64,000 nucleotides of DNA from Demequina sp. NBRC 110051 (GCF_002090055.1 NZ_BBRH01000015.1:87548-151547); one strand, 5' to 3'. Positions 17,915 to 27,022 are shown, numbered from the stretch's first letter. Made by a program: numbers and translations. Notes: a model not told the origin generated them from the sequence alone.

Positions 17915-18775
17915 TCACGCGGGTTTGCGAGCCACCAGCGTGAAGGTGGTGGGGATGCGCGACCGTAGCGGTTCCGGGTACGCGTAGTCCCCGCCGGGCA
18001 GCCCCTCCATCAGGTCCGAGAACTTCCACGGCAGCGTCGTTCCCTCGTCGAAGGCCTCCAAGGCGAGGCCGGAACTCAGCAGCGCCGTCACGGTCTCGGA
18101 CAGCGCATGCGGATATTCGAGCGTGCGCGGGCTCGTCACGGTGCCGTCGCCGGCGTAGGTCGACTCGTCGTTCCACTCGATCGCGTCGCCGTTGGCGAAG
18201 TACCGGTAGCGGGTCACCAGGCCGTCCGCGGTCTCGTCGAGCGAGTAGAGCGCGGGATGGCCATCGCGGAGGTAGAAGACGCCTCCGGGACGCAGGAGCG
18301 CCGCCACCTGCGCGGCCCATCGATCGAGGTCACGCAGCCACGTGATGGCACCGATGGAGGTGTACACGAGGTCGAAGTCGCCCACCACGGCGGCCCTCGC
18401 GTCGAGGACGTCCGTCTCCACCCAGGTGGCGGCAAGCCCGAGCTCGGCGGCCAGTGCCCGAGCGGCCGCGAGCGCCGACGGTGAAAAGTCCACCCCCGTC
18501 ACACGCGCTCCCGCACGCGCGAGCGAGAGGGTGTCGGTGCCGATGTGGCACTGCAGGTGGCAGACGTCGAGCCCCGCGATGCCGGCGGGCAGAGAGCGAC
18601 CGAGCGCCTCGAGGTCGTGGGCCACGACGGCGCTCATGGCGGCCGGGTCGGCGCGCAGCGCGGCCACCTCGGGATACGCGTCGACATGCAGCGGCACGCG
18701 CGCCTCCCAGTTGGCGAGGTTGACGGACCTCGCCTCCTCCCAACTCACGGTGGCGTCGGCGCCCAGTTCACTCAT
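17915..18775 (-). CDS. Class I SAM-dependent methyltransferase
   Basis: The 286-residue protein has a Rossmann methyltransferase core: GLDVCHLQCHIGTDTLSLARAG (motif I, about residues 67-88), VTGVDFSPSALAAAR (motif II) and GDFDLVYTSIGAITWL (motif IV). It belongs to the methyltransferase-11/25 group; the substrate is unknown. ATG 18775 lies 6 nt after TAGGTT (18782-18787), whose TAG is the stop codon of the DedA gene upstream, so it can be transcribed on its own as a leaderless mRNA. Confidence 0.85.
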   Translation of the reverse strand: MSELGADATVSWEEARSVNLANWEARVPLHVDAYPEVAALRADPAAMSAVVAHDLEALGRSLPAGIAGLDVCHLQCHIGTDTLSLARAGARVTGVDFSPSALAAARALAAELGLAATWVETDVLDARAAVVGDFDLVYTSIGAITWLRDLDRWAAQVAALLRPGGVFYLRDGHPALYSLDETADGLVTRYRYFANGDAIEWNDESTYAGDGTVTSPRTLEYPHALSETVTALLSSGLALEAFDEGTTLPWKFSDLMEGLPGGDYAYPEPLRSRIPTTFTLVARKPA

Positions 18776-18781
18776 GGACCG

Positions 18782-18787
18782 AACCTA
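18782..18787 (-). promoter_or_regulatory. -10 box of the methyltransferase gene, built on the DedA stop codon
   Basis: TAGGTT on the minus strand ends 6 nt before ATG 18775. Bases 18785-18787 are the TAG stop of the DedA gene. Confidence 0.58.
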
Positions 18788-19651
18788 GTCCTGTGAGTCC
18801 TCCCCCGGTGCGGTGGGCTCATTGCCCTCGGGATCGGCCGTGCGGCGCCGGCGCGCCAGCGGGATCTGACCGGTGAAACTTTCGCGCCGCTCCGCGCGGT
18901 GTTCCGCGCGGTGCTCGCGCCGCTCGAGGCGCTGCCGCTCGGCCTCGGCCGCCCGTTCGCGCTCCTCGGGCGTGAGGCTCGCCTCGATGTCGCTGACGAG
19001 GTCGGGAAGGTCGGGCGACGTCAGGCCGAACCAGCCCAAGATCCGGTCGACGAAGAAGCCGAACACCACGCCGGCGATCACCCCAATGACGATCGACAGC
19101 ACCAGGTTGTCCTCGGGGAAGATCGCGCCCGCGATGGTGCCCAGCGCGACGCTCCAGATCGCCCACATGCCGGCACCGATCGCGTCGACGCCCATGAAGC
19201 GGCTGTGGGGGAACCGCAGCGCGCCAGCGGCCAGGTTGACCACGACCCTGCCGCCCGGCACGAACCTCGCGGCGATGATGAACGTCGTGCCCCGACGCTC
19301 GAGCTGCGTCTCTGCCCAGTCGAGCGAGCGGCGCCAACGGTCGCGCTTGAATAGGCGCCACTGGGCGATGTTTGCCTTCGCGCCGATGAGGTACGCGATC
19401 TGGTCGCCGAGCCATGCGCCCAGTGCCGCGCACACGAGGATCAGCAGCAGGATGGGCGAGCCGGTCTGGTACGAGGTGGTCGAGGTCGCGATCACCACGG
19501 ACTCGCTCGGCACCACGGGGAAAAAGCCGTCCACCATGGACACGCCGACGATGCCGGGGTAGATCCACAGGGACTCTGACAGCTCCAGCACCCATTCCTC
19601 GACGGTCGAGGAGAAGTGAAGAATCCAGTCGGTGAAACTACGGTCGGTCAC
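18785..19651 (-). CDS. DedA-family membrane protein
   Basis: DedA proteins are VTT-domain membrane proteins linked to lipid scrambling or undecaprenyl-phosphate recycling. The 288-residue protein has PVVPSESVV near residue 47, several hydrophobic segments and the family motif ARFVPGGRVVVNLAAG (about residues 128-143). The C-terminal 75 residues are unusual: a charged helix rich in Glu and Arg (ERERAAEAERQRLERREHR, then repeated AEHRAERRE) that should form a cytoplasmic coiled coil. Start GTG 19651 has AACACT 6 nt upstream and no Shine-Dalgarno. Confidence 0.92.
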   Translation of the reverse strand: MTDRSFTDWILHFSSTVEEWVLELSESLWIYPGIVGVSMVDGFFPVVPSESVVIATSTTSYQTGSPILLLILVCAALGAWLGDQIAYLIGAKANIAQWRLFKRDRWRRSLDWAETQLERRGTTFIIAARFVPGGRVVVNLAAGALRFPHSRFMGVDAIGAGMWAIWSVALGTIAGAIFPEDNLVLSIVIGVIAGVVFGFFVDRILGWFGLTSPDLPDLVSDIEASLTPEERERAAEAERQRLERREHRAEHRAERRESFTGQIPLARRRRTADPEGNEPTAPGEDSQD

Positions 19652-19745
19652 GGCATCAGTGTTTCAGTCCCTGGGGTTGCCCGCGATGGGGAACCCCCCT
19701 GATCCGCGGCCGCTGAGGGATGACTCTCCCCCGCCCACTGGTGGC

Positions 19746-21110
19746 TCAGGAAAGCGCCAGCCGCTCGGTCACCACAGCGGCCAGCGCCTGCGCGTGACGC
19801 TGCGCGTCGGCCGGCGTCGAGGCCTCGACCATGACGCGCACCAGGGGCTCCGTGCCCGAGGGACGCAGGAGTACGCGCCCGGACTTGCCCAGCTCGCGGC
19901 GCGCCGCGCTCACGGCGCTCTGCACACCCGCGTCGGTGTGGACGCGGCTGCGATCCACGCCCGAGACGTTGACGAGAATCTGCGGCAGCGTCTCGATCGT
20001 GGCGCACTGGTCACGCAGCGGGCCCGACTCGCGCACGCGCGCGCCAATTAGCAGGCTCGTGAGCACGCCGTCGCCCGTCGTGGCGTAGTCGGACACGATC
20101 ACGTGGCCCGACTGCTCGCCGCCCAGGCTGTAGCCACCCTCGCGCATGGCCTCAAGCACGTAGCGGTCACCCACCGCGGACTCGATGATGGTGATGCCCG
20201 CGGCATCCATGGCGCGGTGGAGGCCCAGGTTGCTCATCACGGTCGCGACGAGCGTGTCGTGGTACAGGCTGCCGGCGTCCTTCATCGCGATCGCGAGCAG
20301 GCCCATGATCTGGTCGCCGTTGACGAGCGCGCCGGTGTGGTCCGCGGCGAGGCAGCGGTCAGCGTCGCCGTCATACGCGATGCCAAAGTCCGCACCCTCG
20401 GCGACCACGCGGTCCTGCAGGGCGCCCATGTGGGTCGAGCCGGCGCCGTCGTTGATGTTGAGGCCGTCGGGCTGGTCGTGGATCGCGATCACGGTGGCGC
20501 CGGCGGCGGCGAGCGCCTGCGGGCCCACGGTGGACGCGGCGCCGTGTGCGGTGTCGACCACGATCGTGAGGCCCGTGAGGGGCTCCTCTGCACCGGCGAA
20601 CGAGCGCACGGCCGCGACGGAGTGGTCGACAAAGTCGCTCGCGAGGTGGGACGCGTCCTGGATGGAACCCACGGCGGCGCCGGTGGGACGTTGCCACGGC
20701 TCGCGCAGGCGCTCCTCGATGAGGTCCTCGACGGCGTCGTCGAGCTTGTGCCCGCCGCGGGAGAAGAACTTGATGCCGTTGTCGGGCATGGGGTTGTGGG
20801 ATGCGGAGATCACGACACCGAGGTCGGCCTCGACGGCATCCGTCAGGTAGGCGACGCCTGGCGTGGGGAGGACACCCACGTCGAGGACGTCCACGCCGGC
20901 GGACGCGAGGCCCGCCGCCACGGCGTGAGAGAGGAATTGGCCGGACACGCGAGTGTCGCGGCCCAGCACGGCCTTGGGGCGGTGCCCGGAGAACTCTCCG
21001 CGCTCCGCCAGGACCCTGGCCGCAGACACGGCGAGGTCCACGGCCAGCTCTGCCGTGACATCACGGTTAGCCAGGCCGCGGACCCCGTCCGTGCCGAAAA
21101 GTCGCGCCAT
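19746..21110 (-). CDS. glmM: Phosphoglucosamine mutase
   Basis: GlmM converts glucosamine-6-phosphate to glucosamine-1-phosphate on the way to UDP-GlcNAc. The 454-residue alpha-D-phosphohexomutase starts MARLFGTDGVRGLAN, has the active-site phosphoserine in VISASHNPMPDNG (about residue 104), the metal-binding DGDADR and the phosphate-binding RPSGTEPLVRVMVE. It follows rpsI by 13 bp in the conserved actinobacterial order rplM-rpsI-glmM, tying cell-wall precursor supply to ribosome synthesis. Confidence 0.98.
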   Translation of the reverse strand: MARLFGTDGVRGLANRDVTAELAVDLAVSAARVLAERGEFSGHRPKAVLGRDTRVSGQFLSHAVAAGLASAGVDVLDVGVLPTPGVAYLTDAVEADLGVVISASHNPMPDNGIKFFSRGGHKLDDAVEDLIEERLREPWQRPTGAAVGSIQDASHLASDFVDHSVAAVRSFAGAEEPLTGLTIVVDTAHGAASTVGPQALAAAGATVIAIHDQPDGLNINDGAGSTHMGALQDRVVAEGADFGIAYDGDADRCLAADHTGALVNGDQIMGLLAIAMKDAGSLYHDTLVATVMSNLGLHRAMDAAGITIIESAVGDRYVLEAMREGGYSLGGEQSGHVIVSDYATTGDGVLTSLLIGARVRESGPLRDQCATIETLPQILVNVSGVDRSRVHTDAGVQSAVSAARRELGKSGRVLLRPSGTEPLVRVMVEASTPADAQRHAQALAAVVTERLALS

Positions 21111-21123
21111 GCGCGGTTTCTGC

Positions 21124-21603
21124 TTAGCGCTTCGAGTACTGCGGAGCGCGGCGGGCCTTCTTGAGACCGGCCTTCTTGCGCTCGACCACGCGAGCGTCGC
21201 GGGTGAGGAAGCCGGCCTTCTTCAGGGCCGGACGGTTGGTCTCCTCGTCGATCTCGTTCAGCGCACGCGAGACGCCCAGGCGCAGCGCGCCGGCCTGACC
21301 CGAGGGGCCACCGCCGGTGATGCGGGCGTGCACGTCGAACTTGCCCTCGATGTCGAGGAGCGAGAACGGGTCGTTCACGAGCTGCTGGTGCACCTTGTTG
21401 GGGAAGTAATCCTCAAGGGTGCGGCCGTTGATCTTCCACTGACCCGAGCCGGGGACCAGGCGCACGCGCGCGATGGCCTCCTTGCGACGGCCGAGGCCGG
21501 CGCCGGGAGCAATGGCCGAGGTGCCCTTGCCGCGCTCGGGCGCGGACTCGGAGGTGTACTCGGTGGGGGTGTCGTTCTCGACGGTGTCAGTCACGTCTGC
21601 CAC
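21124..21603 (-). CDS. rpsI: 30S ribosomal protein S9 (uS9)
   Basis: uS9 sits in the head of the 30S subunit, and its C-terminal tail reaches the P-site tRNA. The 159-residue protein has a 33-residue acidic, Thr/Glu-rich N-terminal extension common in actinobacteria. The core starts [14 protein letters not shown], contains [14 protein letters not shown], and ends RRAPQYSKR as expected. It lies 29 bp after rplM in the same transcript. Confidence 0.98.
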   Translation of the reverse strand: MADVTDTVENDTPTEYTSESAPERGKGTSAIAPGAGLGRRKEAIARVRLVPGSGQWKINGRTLEDYFPNKVHQQLVNDPFSLLDIEGKFDVHARITGGGPSGQAGALRLGVSRALNEIDEETNRPALKKAGFLTRDARVVERKKAGLKKARRAPQYSKR

Positions 21604-21632
21604 TTCAATCAGTCCTTGTGTCCGTCGGCGCG

Positions 21633-22076
21633 TTACTGCGCGACCTGGGTAATCTCGAACGCCTGCGGCTGCTGCGCGGCGTGGGGGTGCTCAGAGCCGG
21701 CGTAGACCTTGAGCTTGGTCAGCTGGGCACGGCCAAGCTTGGTGCGGGGAAGCATGCCCTTGACAGCGTTCTCGATGACGCGCTGGGGGTTCTTCTCGAG
21801 CAGCTCGCCGATCGGCACGGCCTTGAGCCCGCCCGGGTGACCCGAGTGACGGTAGACCATCTTGTCGGTGGACTTGTTGCCGGACAGCGAAATCTTGTCG
21901 GCGTTGATGACGATGACGAAGTCACCGCCGTCGACGTGGGGGGCGAAGGTCGCCTTGTGCTTGCCGCGGAGCAGCGAAGCGGCCTGGGAGGCCAGACGAC
22001 CGAGAACCACGTCAGTAGCGTCGATGACGTACCAGTTCTTGGTGACGTCACCCGGCTTGGGAGAATACGTACGCAC
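21633..22076 (-). CDS. rplM: 50S ribosomal protein L13 (uL13)
   Basis: uL13 is an early assembly protein of the large subunit. The 147-residue protein starts [20 protein letters not shown] and carries [17 protein letters not shown] and [10 protein letters not shown], all typical. It is the first gene of rplM-rpsI-glmM and is preceded by a clear -35/-10 promoter about 120 bp upstream. Confidence 0.98.
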   Translation of the reverse strand: MRTYSPKPGDVTKNWYVIDATDVVLGRLASQAASLLRGKHKATFAPHVDGGDFVIVINADKISLSGNKSTDKMVYRHSGHPGGLKAVPIGELLEKNPQRVIENAVKGMLPRTKLGRAQLTKLKVYAGSEHPHAAQQPQAFEITQVAQ

Positions 22077-22193
22077 TGTGAAGCCTTCTTACTTGTTAAC
22101 GATGGGCGCTGCGGGTGCAACGCGAGGTTCGGTCGGCGGGTCCTGCGGAGGCGAGTGGGAGGCACTTCCAGCCGGAACGCACAACGACAGACG

Positions 22194-22223
22194 ATTGTAC
22201 CGGCGTGGTGGCTTGACGGTCAA
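22194..22223 (-). promoter_or_regulatory. Promoter of rplM-rpsI-glmM
   Basis: On the minus strand TTGACC (22218-22223) and TACAAT (22194-22199) are separated by 18 bp, close to the housekeeping sigma consensus. The leader to the rplM ATG (22076) would be about 110 nt. Confidence 0.8.
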
Positions 22224-22287
22224 TTCGTAGCGAGTCCGGGCTCCGGCGGTTGTACTGTCGCCCCATCATCATCTCCCGGAGGCCCCT

Positions 22288-22980
22288 GTGACGTCCACGC
22301 GATCCCTGCTTGTCCTCCATGTCAGTGACGAGCGTCCCCACGCGCCGGGCTATCAGCGGCTCCTCGACGAGCTCAACCGAGCGACCCTGGCCGGCGTGAG
22401 GGCGGCCGGCTGGGAGCCGACGCTGGTAGCGACGGATACGGCCGATGTCGACGAGGTCCTCACCCTCGCCCGGACGGCCGATGCCGTGGTCATCATGGGC
22501 GGCGAGGACGTCACCCCGGCGCTGTACGGCGGGGCCGAAGAGTATCCCGATGGCGGGCATCATGTGCCGCACTCCGACGACGTGCTGCTGGCGGTCATCC
22601 GCGACGCGATCGCACGCCGCTCTCCCCTGCTGGGCATCTGTCGGGGCCAGCAGCTGCTCAACGTCGCGTGCGGGGGCACCCTGGTGCAGCACATGGAGGG
22701 CCACCGTCTCACCGGCGACCAGGTGTGGGTGCGCACGCGCCTGAGCGAGGACGCGGCGCTCTCCCCCGGCGCACACGTCTGGTGCACTCACCATCAGGCG
22801 GTCGCAGAGGTCGGCAAGAACCTCACCGTGGTAGCCCGTGCCGCCGATGGTGTGATCGAGGCCCTCGCCCACGATCACGCTCCGGTCCTCGGCGTGCAGT
22901 GGCACCCCGAGCATCCAGCCGTCGCGGCGGTCGAGGTCCCCGCGCTGCTCGCGCGGGTGACGGAGAAGGTTCCCGCCTAG
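22288..22980 (+). CDS. Peptidase C26-family hydrolase (gamma-glutamyl-GABA hydrolase/PuuD-like class I amidotransferase)
   Basis: The 230-residue protein has the class I glutamine-amidotransferase triad: nucleophile C118 in LGICRGQQLLN, and H206/E208 in VQWHPEHP. MGGEDVTPALYGG and the YQRLLDELNRA start place it with C26 hydrolases that cleave gamma-glutamyl bonds, such as PuuD in putrescine breakdown. No other polyamine gene is near, so the substrate is uncertain. Start GTG 22288 has GGAGG about 6 nt upstream. The TAG stop overlaps the truA TAG stop in a shared CTAG palindrome. Confidence 0.88.
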   Translation: MTSTRSLLVLHVSDERPHAPGYQRLLDELNRATLAGVRAAGWEPTLVATDTADVDEVLTLARTADAVVIMGGEDVTPALYGGAEEYPDGGHHVPHSDDVLLAVIRDAIARRSPLLGICRGQQLLNVACGGTLVQHMEGHRLTGDQVWVRTRLSEDAALSPGAHVWCTHHQAVAEVGKNLTVVARAADGVIEALAHDHAPVLGVQWHPEHPAVAAVEVPALLARVTEKVPA

Positions 22981-23864
22981 TCGAGCGGCTCTCGGCGCGC
23001 CCGTGTGAGCTCCGCGCGGGCGGCAAGGTCGGCATCGGCCGGATACGACACCTGCTCGAGCGTAAGACCGTGCGCCGGCGCCACGGCGACCGCCTGGGAC
23101 CGCGCGGCGGAGCCCGCCACCGCGGCGAGCCACTGTCCATCGCGCCTACCCTGGCCGAGCGGAAGCACCGCGCCCACCAGGGAGCGCACCATGGAGTGGC
23201 AGAACGCGTCCGCGCGGACGGTGGCGACTACCAGGCCCGTGTCGGGGCCGGCCGTGACGCGCTCCCACGAGAACTCGGTGAGATCGCGAATGGTGGTCGC
23301 GCCGGGACGCGCCTTACAGAAGGCGGCGAAATCCCTCAGCCCCGTGAGGGTCGCGGCGGCGTCGTTGAGCGCGTCCACATGGAGTTCACCGTCGACGTGC
23401 AGCACGTGGCGGCGCGTGAGCGGATCGCGCAGGTCGAGCCGGTCGCAGATGCGATACGCGTAGCGCCTCTCGGTGGCCGAGAAACGGGCGTCAAACCCCT
23501 CGGGAGCCTCTCGCACGTCGAGGATCACGATGTCGTCGGGGGTCGTCCCGTCGAGACGTGCTCGTAGCCCCTCGGCCGGTGTGCGGCCGGAGCGACCGGG
23601 CATGGCCTGCCACGCATGGAGCGGCACGTCCACGTGGGCGACCTGGTGGCGCGCGTGCACCCCCGCGTCGGTGCGTCCGGCCACGGTGAGACGAGCGCCC
23701 AGGCCCTCGCCGGTCACGGGATCACGGATGATACGCGCGAGCGCACCCTCCATCTCTCCCTGCACGGTCCTGAGGCCCGGTTGAACGGCCCAGCCCGCGA
23801 AGTCGGTGCCGTCGTAGGAAAACGCGAGACGGGCCCGCACGACCTGGCTGGATAGCTCGGTCAT
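22977..23864 (-). CDS. truA: tRNA pseudouridine(38-40) synthase
   Basis: TruA isomerises uridines 38-40 in the anticodon arm. The 295-residue protein starts its fold with RLAFSYDGTDFAGWAVQ, has the catalytic aspartate in AGRTDAGVHARHQVAH (about residue 67), and the RYAYRI and DAFCHSMVRSLVGA motifs. It is the last gene of the rpoA-rplQ-truA run, 59 bp after rplQ, the usual order in Gram-positive bacteria. Confidence 0.97.
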   Translation of the reverse strand: MTELSSQVVRARLAFSYDGTDFAGWAVQPGLRTVQGEMEGALARIIRDPVTGEGLGARLTVAGRTDAGVHARHQVAHVDVPLHAWQAMPGRSGRTPAEGLRARLDGTTPDDIVILDVREAPEGFDARFSATERRYAYRICDRLDLRDPLTRRHVLHVDGELHVDALNDAAATLTGLRDFAAFCKARPGATTIRDLTEFSWERVTAGPDTGLVVATVRADAFCHSMVRSLVGAVLPLGQGRRDGQWLAAVAGSAARSQAVAVAPAHGLTLEQVSYPADADLAARAELTRARREPLD

Positions 23865-23923
23865 GCGGGCCCGTCTCGTGAGTGGCGCGCTACGCGGGGT
23901 GACCCGCGCATCGGCCGTCTGTC

Positions 23924-24457
23924 TTACTTGTCGTCGCCCTCGGCGGGAGCCTCGGCGGCAGCCTCAGCCTCGACGGCCTCGGTCTCGGTGGCCTCGGCCT
24001 CGACGGCGGGCTCCTCAACCTTCTCGGCCTTCGCCTTCTTGGGGGCGGCCTTCTTGGTGGCCTTCTCGGCCTCCTTGGCGACAGCCTTCTTGGCGGGGGC
24101 ACCGAACTCGACGAGCTCGATCACGGCCATGGGGGCGTTGTCGCCCTTGCGGTTGCCGATCTTGGTGATGCGGGTGTAGCCGCCATCACGCTCAGCGAAG
24201 CCGGGGCCGATCTCGGTGAACAGGGTGTGCACGACGCCCTTGTCCGAGAGGATGCCGAGCACGCGACGGCGCGACGCGAGGTCGCCACGCTTGGCGAACG
24301 TCACCAGACGCTCGGCGTAGGGACGCAGGCGCTTGGCCTTGGTGACGGTGGTGGTGATGCGGCCGTGCTCGAACAGGCTCTGCGCGAGGTTGGCGAGCAT
24401 CTGACGCTCGTGCGCAGGACCGCCGCCGAGACGGGCTCCCTTGGTGGGGGTAGGCAT
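23924..24457 (-). CDS. rplQ: 50S ribosomal protein L17 (bL17) with Ala/Glu/Lys-rich tail
   Basis: bL17 lies near the exit side of the large subunit. The core (residues 1-118: [41 protein letters not shown]) is standard. It is followed by about 60 residues of alanine, glutamate and lysine, turning wholly acidic at the end ([10 protein letters not shown]). Such tails are known in actinobacterial L17 and are presumably disordered. The gene lies 18 bp after rpoA. Confidence 0.97.
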   Translation of the reverse strand: MPTPTKGARLGGGPAHERQMLANLAQSLFEHGRITTTVTKAKRLRPYAERLVTFAKRGDLASRRRVLGILSDKGVVHTLFTEIGPGFAERDGGYTRITKIGNRKGDNAPMAVIELVEFGAPAKKAVAKEAEKATKKAAPKKAKAEKVEEPAVEAEATETEAVEAEAAAEAPAEGDDK

Positions 24458-24475
24458 GGTTCTTCGTTCTCCTAG

Positions 24476-25465
24476 TTACTCTTCGCTGCCCGAGAAGTAC
24501 ACGCCCTGGGCGTTGGCGCCGTACTCGACGCCACCGTCCTTGAGCGAGAAGCCCAGCTCCGCGAGCTTCTCCTTGACCTCGGTGATCGACTTCTGCCCGA
24601 AGTTGCGGATATCCATCAGGTCCGCCTCCGAGCGGGCGGTCAGCTCGCCCACGGTGTGAATGCCCTCGCGCTTGAGGCAGTTGTACGAGCGCTGGGTGAG
24701 GTTCAGCTCCTCGATGGGCTGGTTGTAGTCCTCTTCGAGCGACTCGTCGGTGTCCGACGGGCCGATCTCGATGCCCTCGGCGGCCTCGTTGAGGCCACGG
24801 GCGAGCGAGAACAACTCAACCAGCGTCGAACCGGCCGAGGCCAGCGCGTCGCGAGCGGAGATCGAGTTCTTGGTCTCGACGTCGATGATCAGCTCGTCAA
24901 AGTCGGTGCGCTGCGCGACACGGGTCGCCTGCACCTTGTAGGTGACCTTGAGCACCGGCGAGTAGATCGAGTCGACGGGGATCTGGCCGATCTCGGCGTC
25001 GTAGCTCTTGTTCATCGAGGCGGGCACGTAGCCGCGGCCGCGCTCGACGGTCAGCTCGACCTCGAAGCGGGCCTTCGAGTTGAGGGTCGCGACGTGCAGG
25101 TCGGGGTTGTGGATCTCCACACCGGCCGGCGGCGCGATGTCGGCGGCCGTGACGGCGCCGGCACCCGACTTGCGCAGGTACATCACGACGGGCTCGTCGT
25201 GCTCCGAGGAGACGACCAGGTTCTTGAGGTTCAGCAGGATCTCGGTGACATCCTCCTTCACGCCCTCGATCGTCGAGAACTCGTGGAGGACGCCCTCGAA
25301 ACGCACCGACGTCACGGCCGCGCCCGGGATGGACGACAGCAGCGTGCGGCGCAGCGAGTTGCCGAGCGTGTAGCCGAAGCCAGGCTCGAGCGGCTTGAGG
25401 GAGAACTGCGAACGGTTGTCCGAAATGACCTTCTCGGTCAGCGTGGGACGCTGTGCGATGAGCAC
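24476..25465 (-). CDS. rpoA: RNA polymerase alpha subunit
   Basis: The alpha dimer scaffolds RNA polymerase assembly, and its C-terminal domain contacts UP elements and activators. The 329-residue protein has the N-terminal domain ([25 protein letters not shown]), a linker from about residue 230, and the C-terminal helix-hairpin-helix domain ([38 protein letters not shown]). In most bacteria rpsD separates rpsK and rpoA; here it is missing and replaced by a 183-bp gap with two hairpins. Confidence 0.98.
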   Translation of the reverse strand: MLIAQRPTLTEKVISDNRSQFSLKPLEPGFGYTLGNSLRRTLLSSIPGAAVTSVRFEGVLHEFSTIEGVKEDVTEILLNLKNLVVSSEHDEPVVMYLRKSGAGAVTAADIAPPAGVEIHNPDLHVATLNSKARFEVELTVERGRGYVPASMNKSYDAEIGQIPVDSIYSPVLKVTYKVQATRVAQRTDFDELIIDVETKNSISARDALASAGSTLVELFSLARGLNEAAEGIEIGPSDTDESLEEDYNQPIEELNLTQRSYNCLKREGIHTVGELTARSEADLMDIRNFGQKSITEVKEKLAELGFSLKDGGVEYGANAQGVYFSGSEE

Positions 25466-25562
25466 TGTTCATTTCCTTTCCGAGCACCCGCTATTTGATG
25501 CTCGCAAGTCCTGCCGGATCGGTCCGACAGGGTGGAGGTTCTTCAGTTGAAAGGATCTTGGG

Positions 25563-25579
25563 TGCGGCCGATGCCGTGG
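25563..25579 (+). repeat. Dispersed element, 16/17 copy in the rpsK-rpoA gap
   Basis: TGCGGCCGATGCCGTGG differs from the consensus only at the first base. It lies between the rpoA start and the two hairpins downstream of rpsK. Confidence 0.7.
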
Positions 25580-25586
25580 GCACCGG

Positions 25587-25604
25587 CCGCCTCCAAGGAG
25601 GCGG
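25587..25604 (-). terminator. Hairpin between rpsK and rpoA (1)
   Basis: CCGCCTCC and GGAGGCGG pair perfectly over a 2-nt loop. With the next hairpin it may end or slow transcription from the ribosomal operon before rpoA. No T-run follows. Confidence 0.5.
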
Positions 25605-25613
25605 GGTCGCGAG

Positions 25614-25631
25614 GCGGGCTTCGTAGCCCGC
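25614..25631 (-). terminator. Hairpin between rpsK and rpoA (2)
   Basis: GCGGGCT and AGCCCGC form a 7-bp stem with the stable tetraloop sequence TCGT (ACGA on the minus strand). It lies 17 bp past the rpsK stop. Confidence 0.5.
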
Positions 25632-25648
25632 GCCGCGGCCCCCGTTCG

Positions 25649-26038
25649 CTAGTTGCGGCGACGCTTGGGCGGACGGCAGCCGTTGTGCGCCTGCGGGGTG
25701 ACGTCCTTGATGGAGGTCACCTCGAGGCCGGCGGCGGTGAGCGAACGGATCGCGGTGTCGCGACCGGAGCCCGGGCCCTTGACGAAGACGTCGACCTTGC
25801 TCATGCCGGCGTCCTGCGCACGGCGAGCGGCAGCCTCCGCGGCCATCTGGGCGGCGTAGGGGGTCGACTTACGCGAACCCTTAAAGCCCACCTGGCCGGA
25901 GGACGACCACGACACCACGGCGCCCGAGGGGTCCGTGATGGAGATGATCGTGTTGTTGAACGTCGACTTGATGTGCGCCTGACCGTGCGCGACGGTCTTC
26001 TTGATCTTCTTGCGCGGCTTACGAGTGGGAGCGGCCAT
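25649..26038 (-). CDS. rpsK: 30S ribosomal protein S11 (uS11)
   Basis: uS11 lies on the 30S platform near the E site. The 129-residue protein has [37 protein letters not shown] and the C-terminal [16 protein letters not shown], all canonical. It lies 3 bp after rpsM, so the two are translated together. Confidence 0.98.
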   Translation of the reverse strand: MAAPTRKPRKKIKKTVAHGQAHIKSTFNNTIISITDPSGAVVSWSSSGQVGFKGSRKSTPYAAQMAAEAAARRAQDAGMSKVDVFVKGPGSGRDTAIRSLTAAGLEVTSIKDVTPQAHNGCRPPKRRRN

Positions 26039-26041
26039 GGG

Positions 26042-26410
26042 TTACTTCTTCTTTCCGGCGACGGTCTTCTTGCGGCCCTTGCGGGTACGCGCATTGGTCT
26101 TGGTGCGCTGTCCGCGGACAGGCATGCCGCGGCGGTGACGAAGACCCTGGTAGTTGCCGATCTCGACCTTGCGGCGGATGTCGGCCTGCACCTCGCGGCG
26201 GAGGTCGCCCTCGACGGTGAAGTTGGCCTCGATGTAGTCACGGAGCGCGACGAGCTGCTCGTCGTTCGCCTCCTTGACACGCAGGTCCTCGCTGATGCCG
26301 GTGGCGGCGAGGATCTGCTGGGCGCGGGTACGGCCGATGCCGTAGATGTACGTGAGTGCGATCACCATGCGCTTTTCGCGCGGGATGTCGACACCAACAA
26401 TGCGTGCCAT
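26042..26410 (-). CDS. rpsM: 30S ribosomal protein S13 (uS13)
   Basis: uS13 forms intersubunit bridge B1 at the top of the 30S head. The 122-residue protein starts [15 protein letters not shown], has [15 protein letters not shown] and [20 protein letters not shown], and ends in a basic tail. A 135-bp gap separates it from rpmJ. Confidence 0.98.
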   Translation of the reverse strand: MARIVGVDIPREKRMVIALTYIYGIGRTRAQQILAATGISEDLRVKEANDEQLVALRDYIEANFTVEGDLRREVQADIRRKVEIGNYQGLRHRRGMPVRGQRTKTNARTRKGRKKTVAGKKK

Positions 26411-26545
26411 TGTCTTGTTTCTACTCCTGAGTAGTCGGAGGTCTGACGCTCACACGTCCCGCGGGGGGTTTCTTGGTGCGGGCCCCGGCCTCCGAGCCGA
26501 GGGATTGCCGTGCTGGCTGTGTGAGCGCGGTCTGTCTTGAGTTGT

Positions 26546-26659
26546 CTAGCCCTGACGCTGCTTGTGGCGCAGGTTGTCGCAAATGACCATGACACGGCCG
26601 TTACGACGGATGACCTTGCACTTATCGCAGATGGGCTTGACGCTGGGCTTAACCTTCAT
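26546..26659 (-). CDS. rpmJ: 50S ribosomal protein L36 (bL36), zinc-binding form
   Basis: This 37-residue protein is easily missed by length cut-offs. It starts [17 protein letters not shown] and has the zinc ligands CXXC, a later cysteine in VMVICDN and a histidine in LRHKQRQG, so it is the C+ form. bL36 helps late folding of the peptidyl-transferase region of 23S rRNA. It sits 51 bp after infA, in the conserved order infA-rpmJ-rpsM-rpsK. Confidence 0.96.
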   Translation of the reverse strand: MKVKPSVKPICDKCKVIRRNGRVMVICDNLRHKQRQG

Positions 26660-26710
26660 GATTCCTTCTTCGCCTCGAGGCGTCCGGACGCGGACGCACC
26701 GGGACGACGA

Positions 26711-26932
26711 TCACTTGTAGCGGTAGACGATGCGGCCGCGGGACAGGTCATACGGGCTCAACTCGACGACCACACGGTCCTCAGGGAGGATCCTGATGTA
26801 GTGCTGACGCATTTTGCCCGAGATGTGCGCGAGGACGAGGTGCCCGTTGGTCAGTTCCACTCGGAACGACGCATTGGGCAGCGCCTCGACCACGGTGCCT
26901 TCGACCTCGATGACTCCGTCTTTCTTGGCCAT
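26711..26932 (-). CDS. infA: Translation initiation factor IF-1
   Basis: IF-1 occupies the A site during initiation. The 73-residue OB-fold protein ([20 protein letters not shown] ... [15 protein letters not shown]) has the standard length. ATG 26932 follows GGAG by about 4-5 nt; an upstream in-frame GTG at 26941 would lie over this Shine-Dalgarno sequence and is not favoured. A strong promoter with a palindromic -35 lies about 65 bp upstream, separating infA from the LRV genes. Confidence 0.98.
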   Translation of the reverse strand: MAKKDGVIEVEGTVVEALPNASFRVELTNGHLVLAHISGKMRQHYIRILPEDRVVVELSPYDLSRGRIVYRYK

Positions 26933-26989
26933 GGACTCCACTCACGTTGGTTGACTGGTGTGAGGGCGCGCTAAAACGCCCGAGGATCT

Positions 26990-27018
26990 ACTATACGCGA
27001 GTGTCGCGCTTGACTCAA
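26990..27018 (-). promoter_or_regulatory. Promoter of infA-rpmJ-rpsM-rpsK
   Basis: TTGAGT (27013-27018) and TATAGT (26990-26995) on the minus strand are 17 bp apart, a near-consensus pair. The -35 lies inside a 17-bp palindrome. Confidence 0.82.
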
Positions 27019-27022
27019 GCGC
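27006..27022. promoter_or_regulatory. 17-bp palindrome over the infA -35 box
   Basis: GCGCTTGACTCAAGCGC is a perfect palindrome around a central C and fully covers the -35 hexamer. It could be an operator or simply duplicate the -35 on both strands. Confidence 0.6.
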
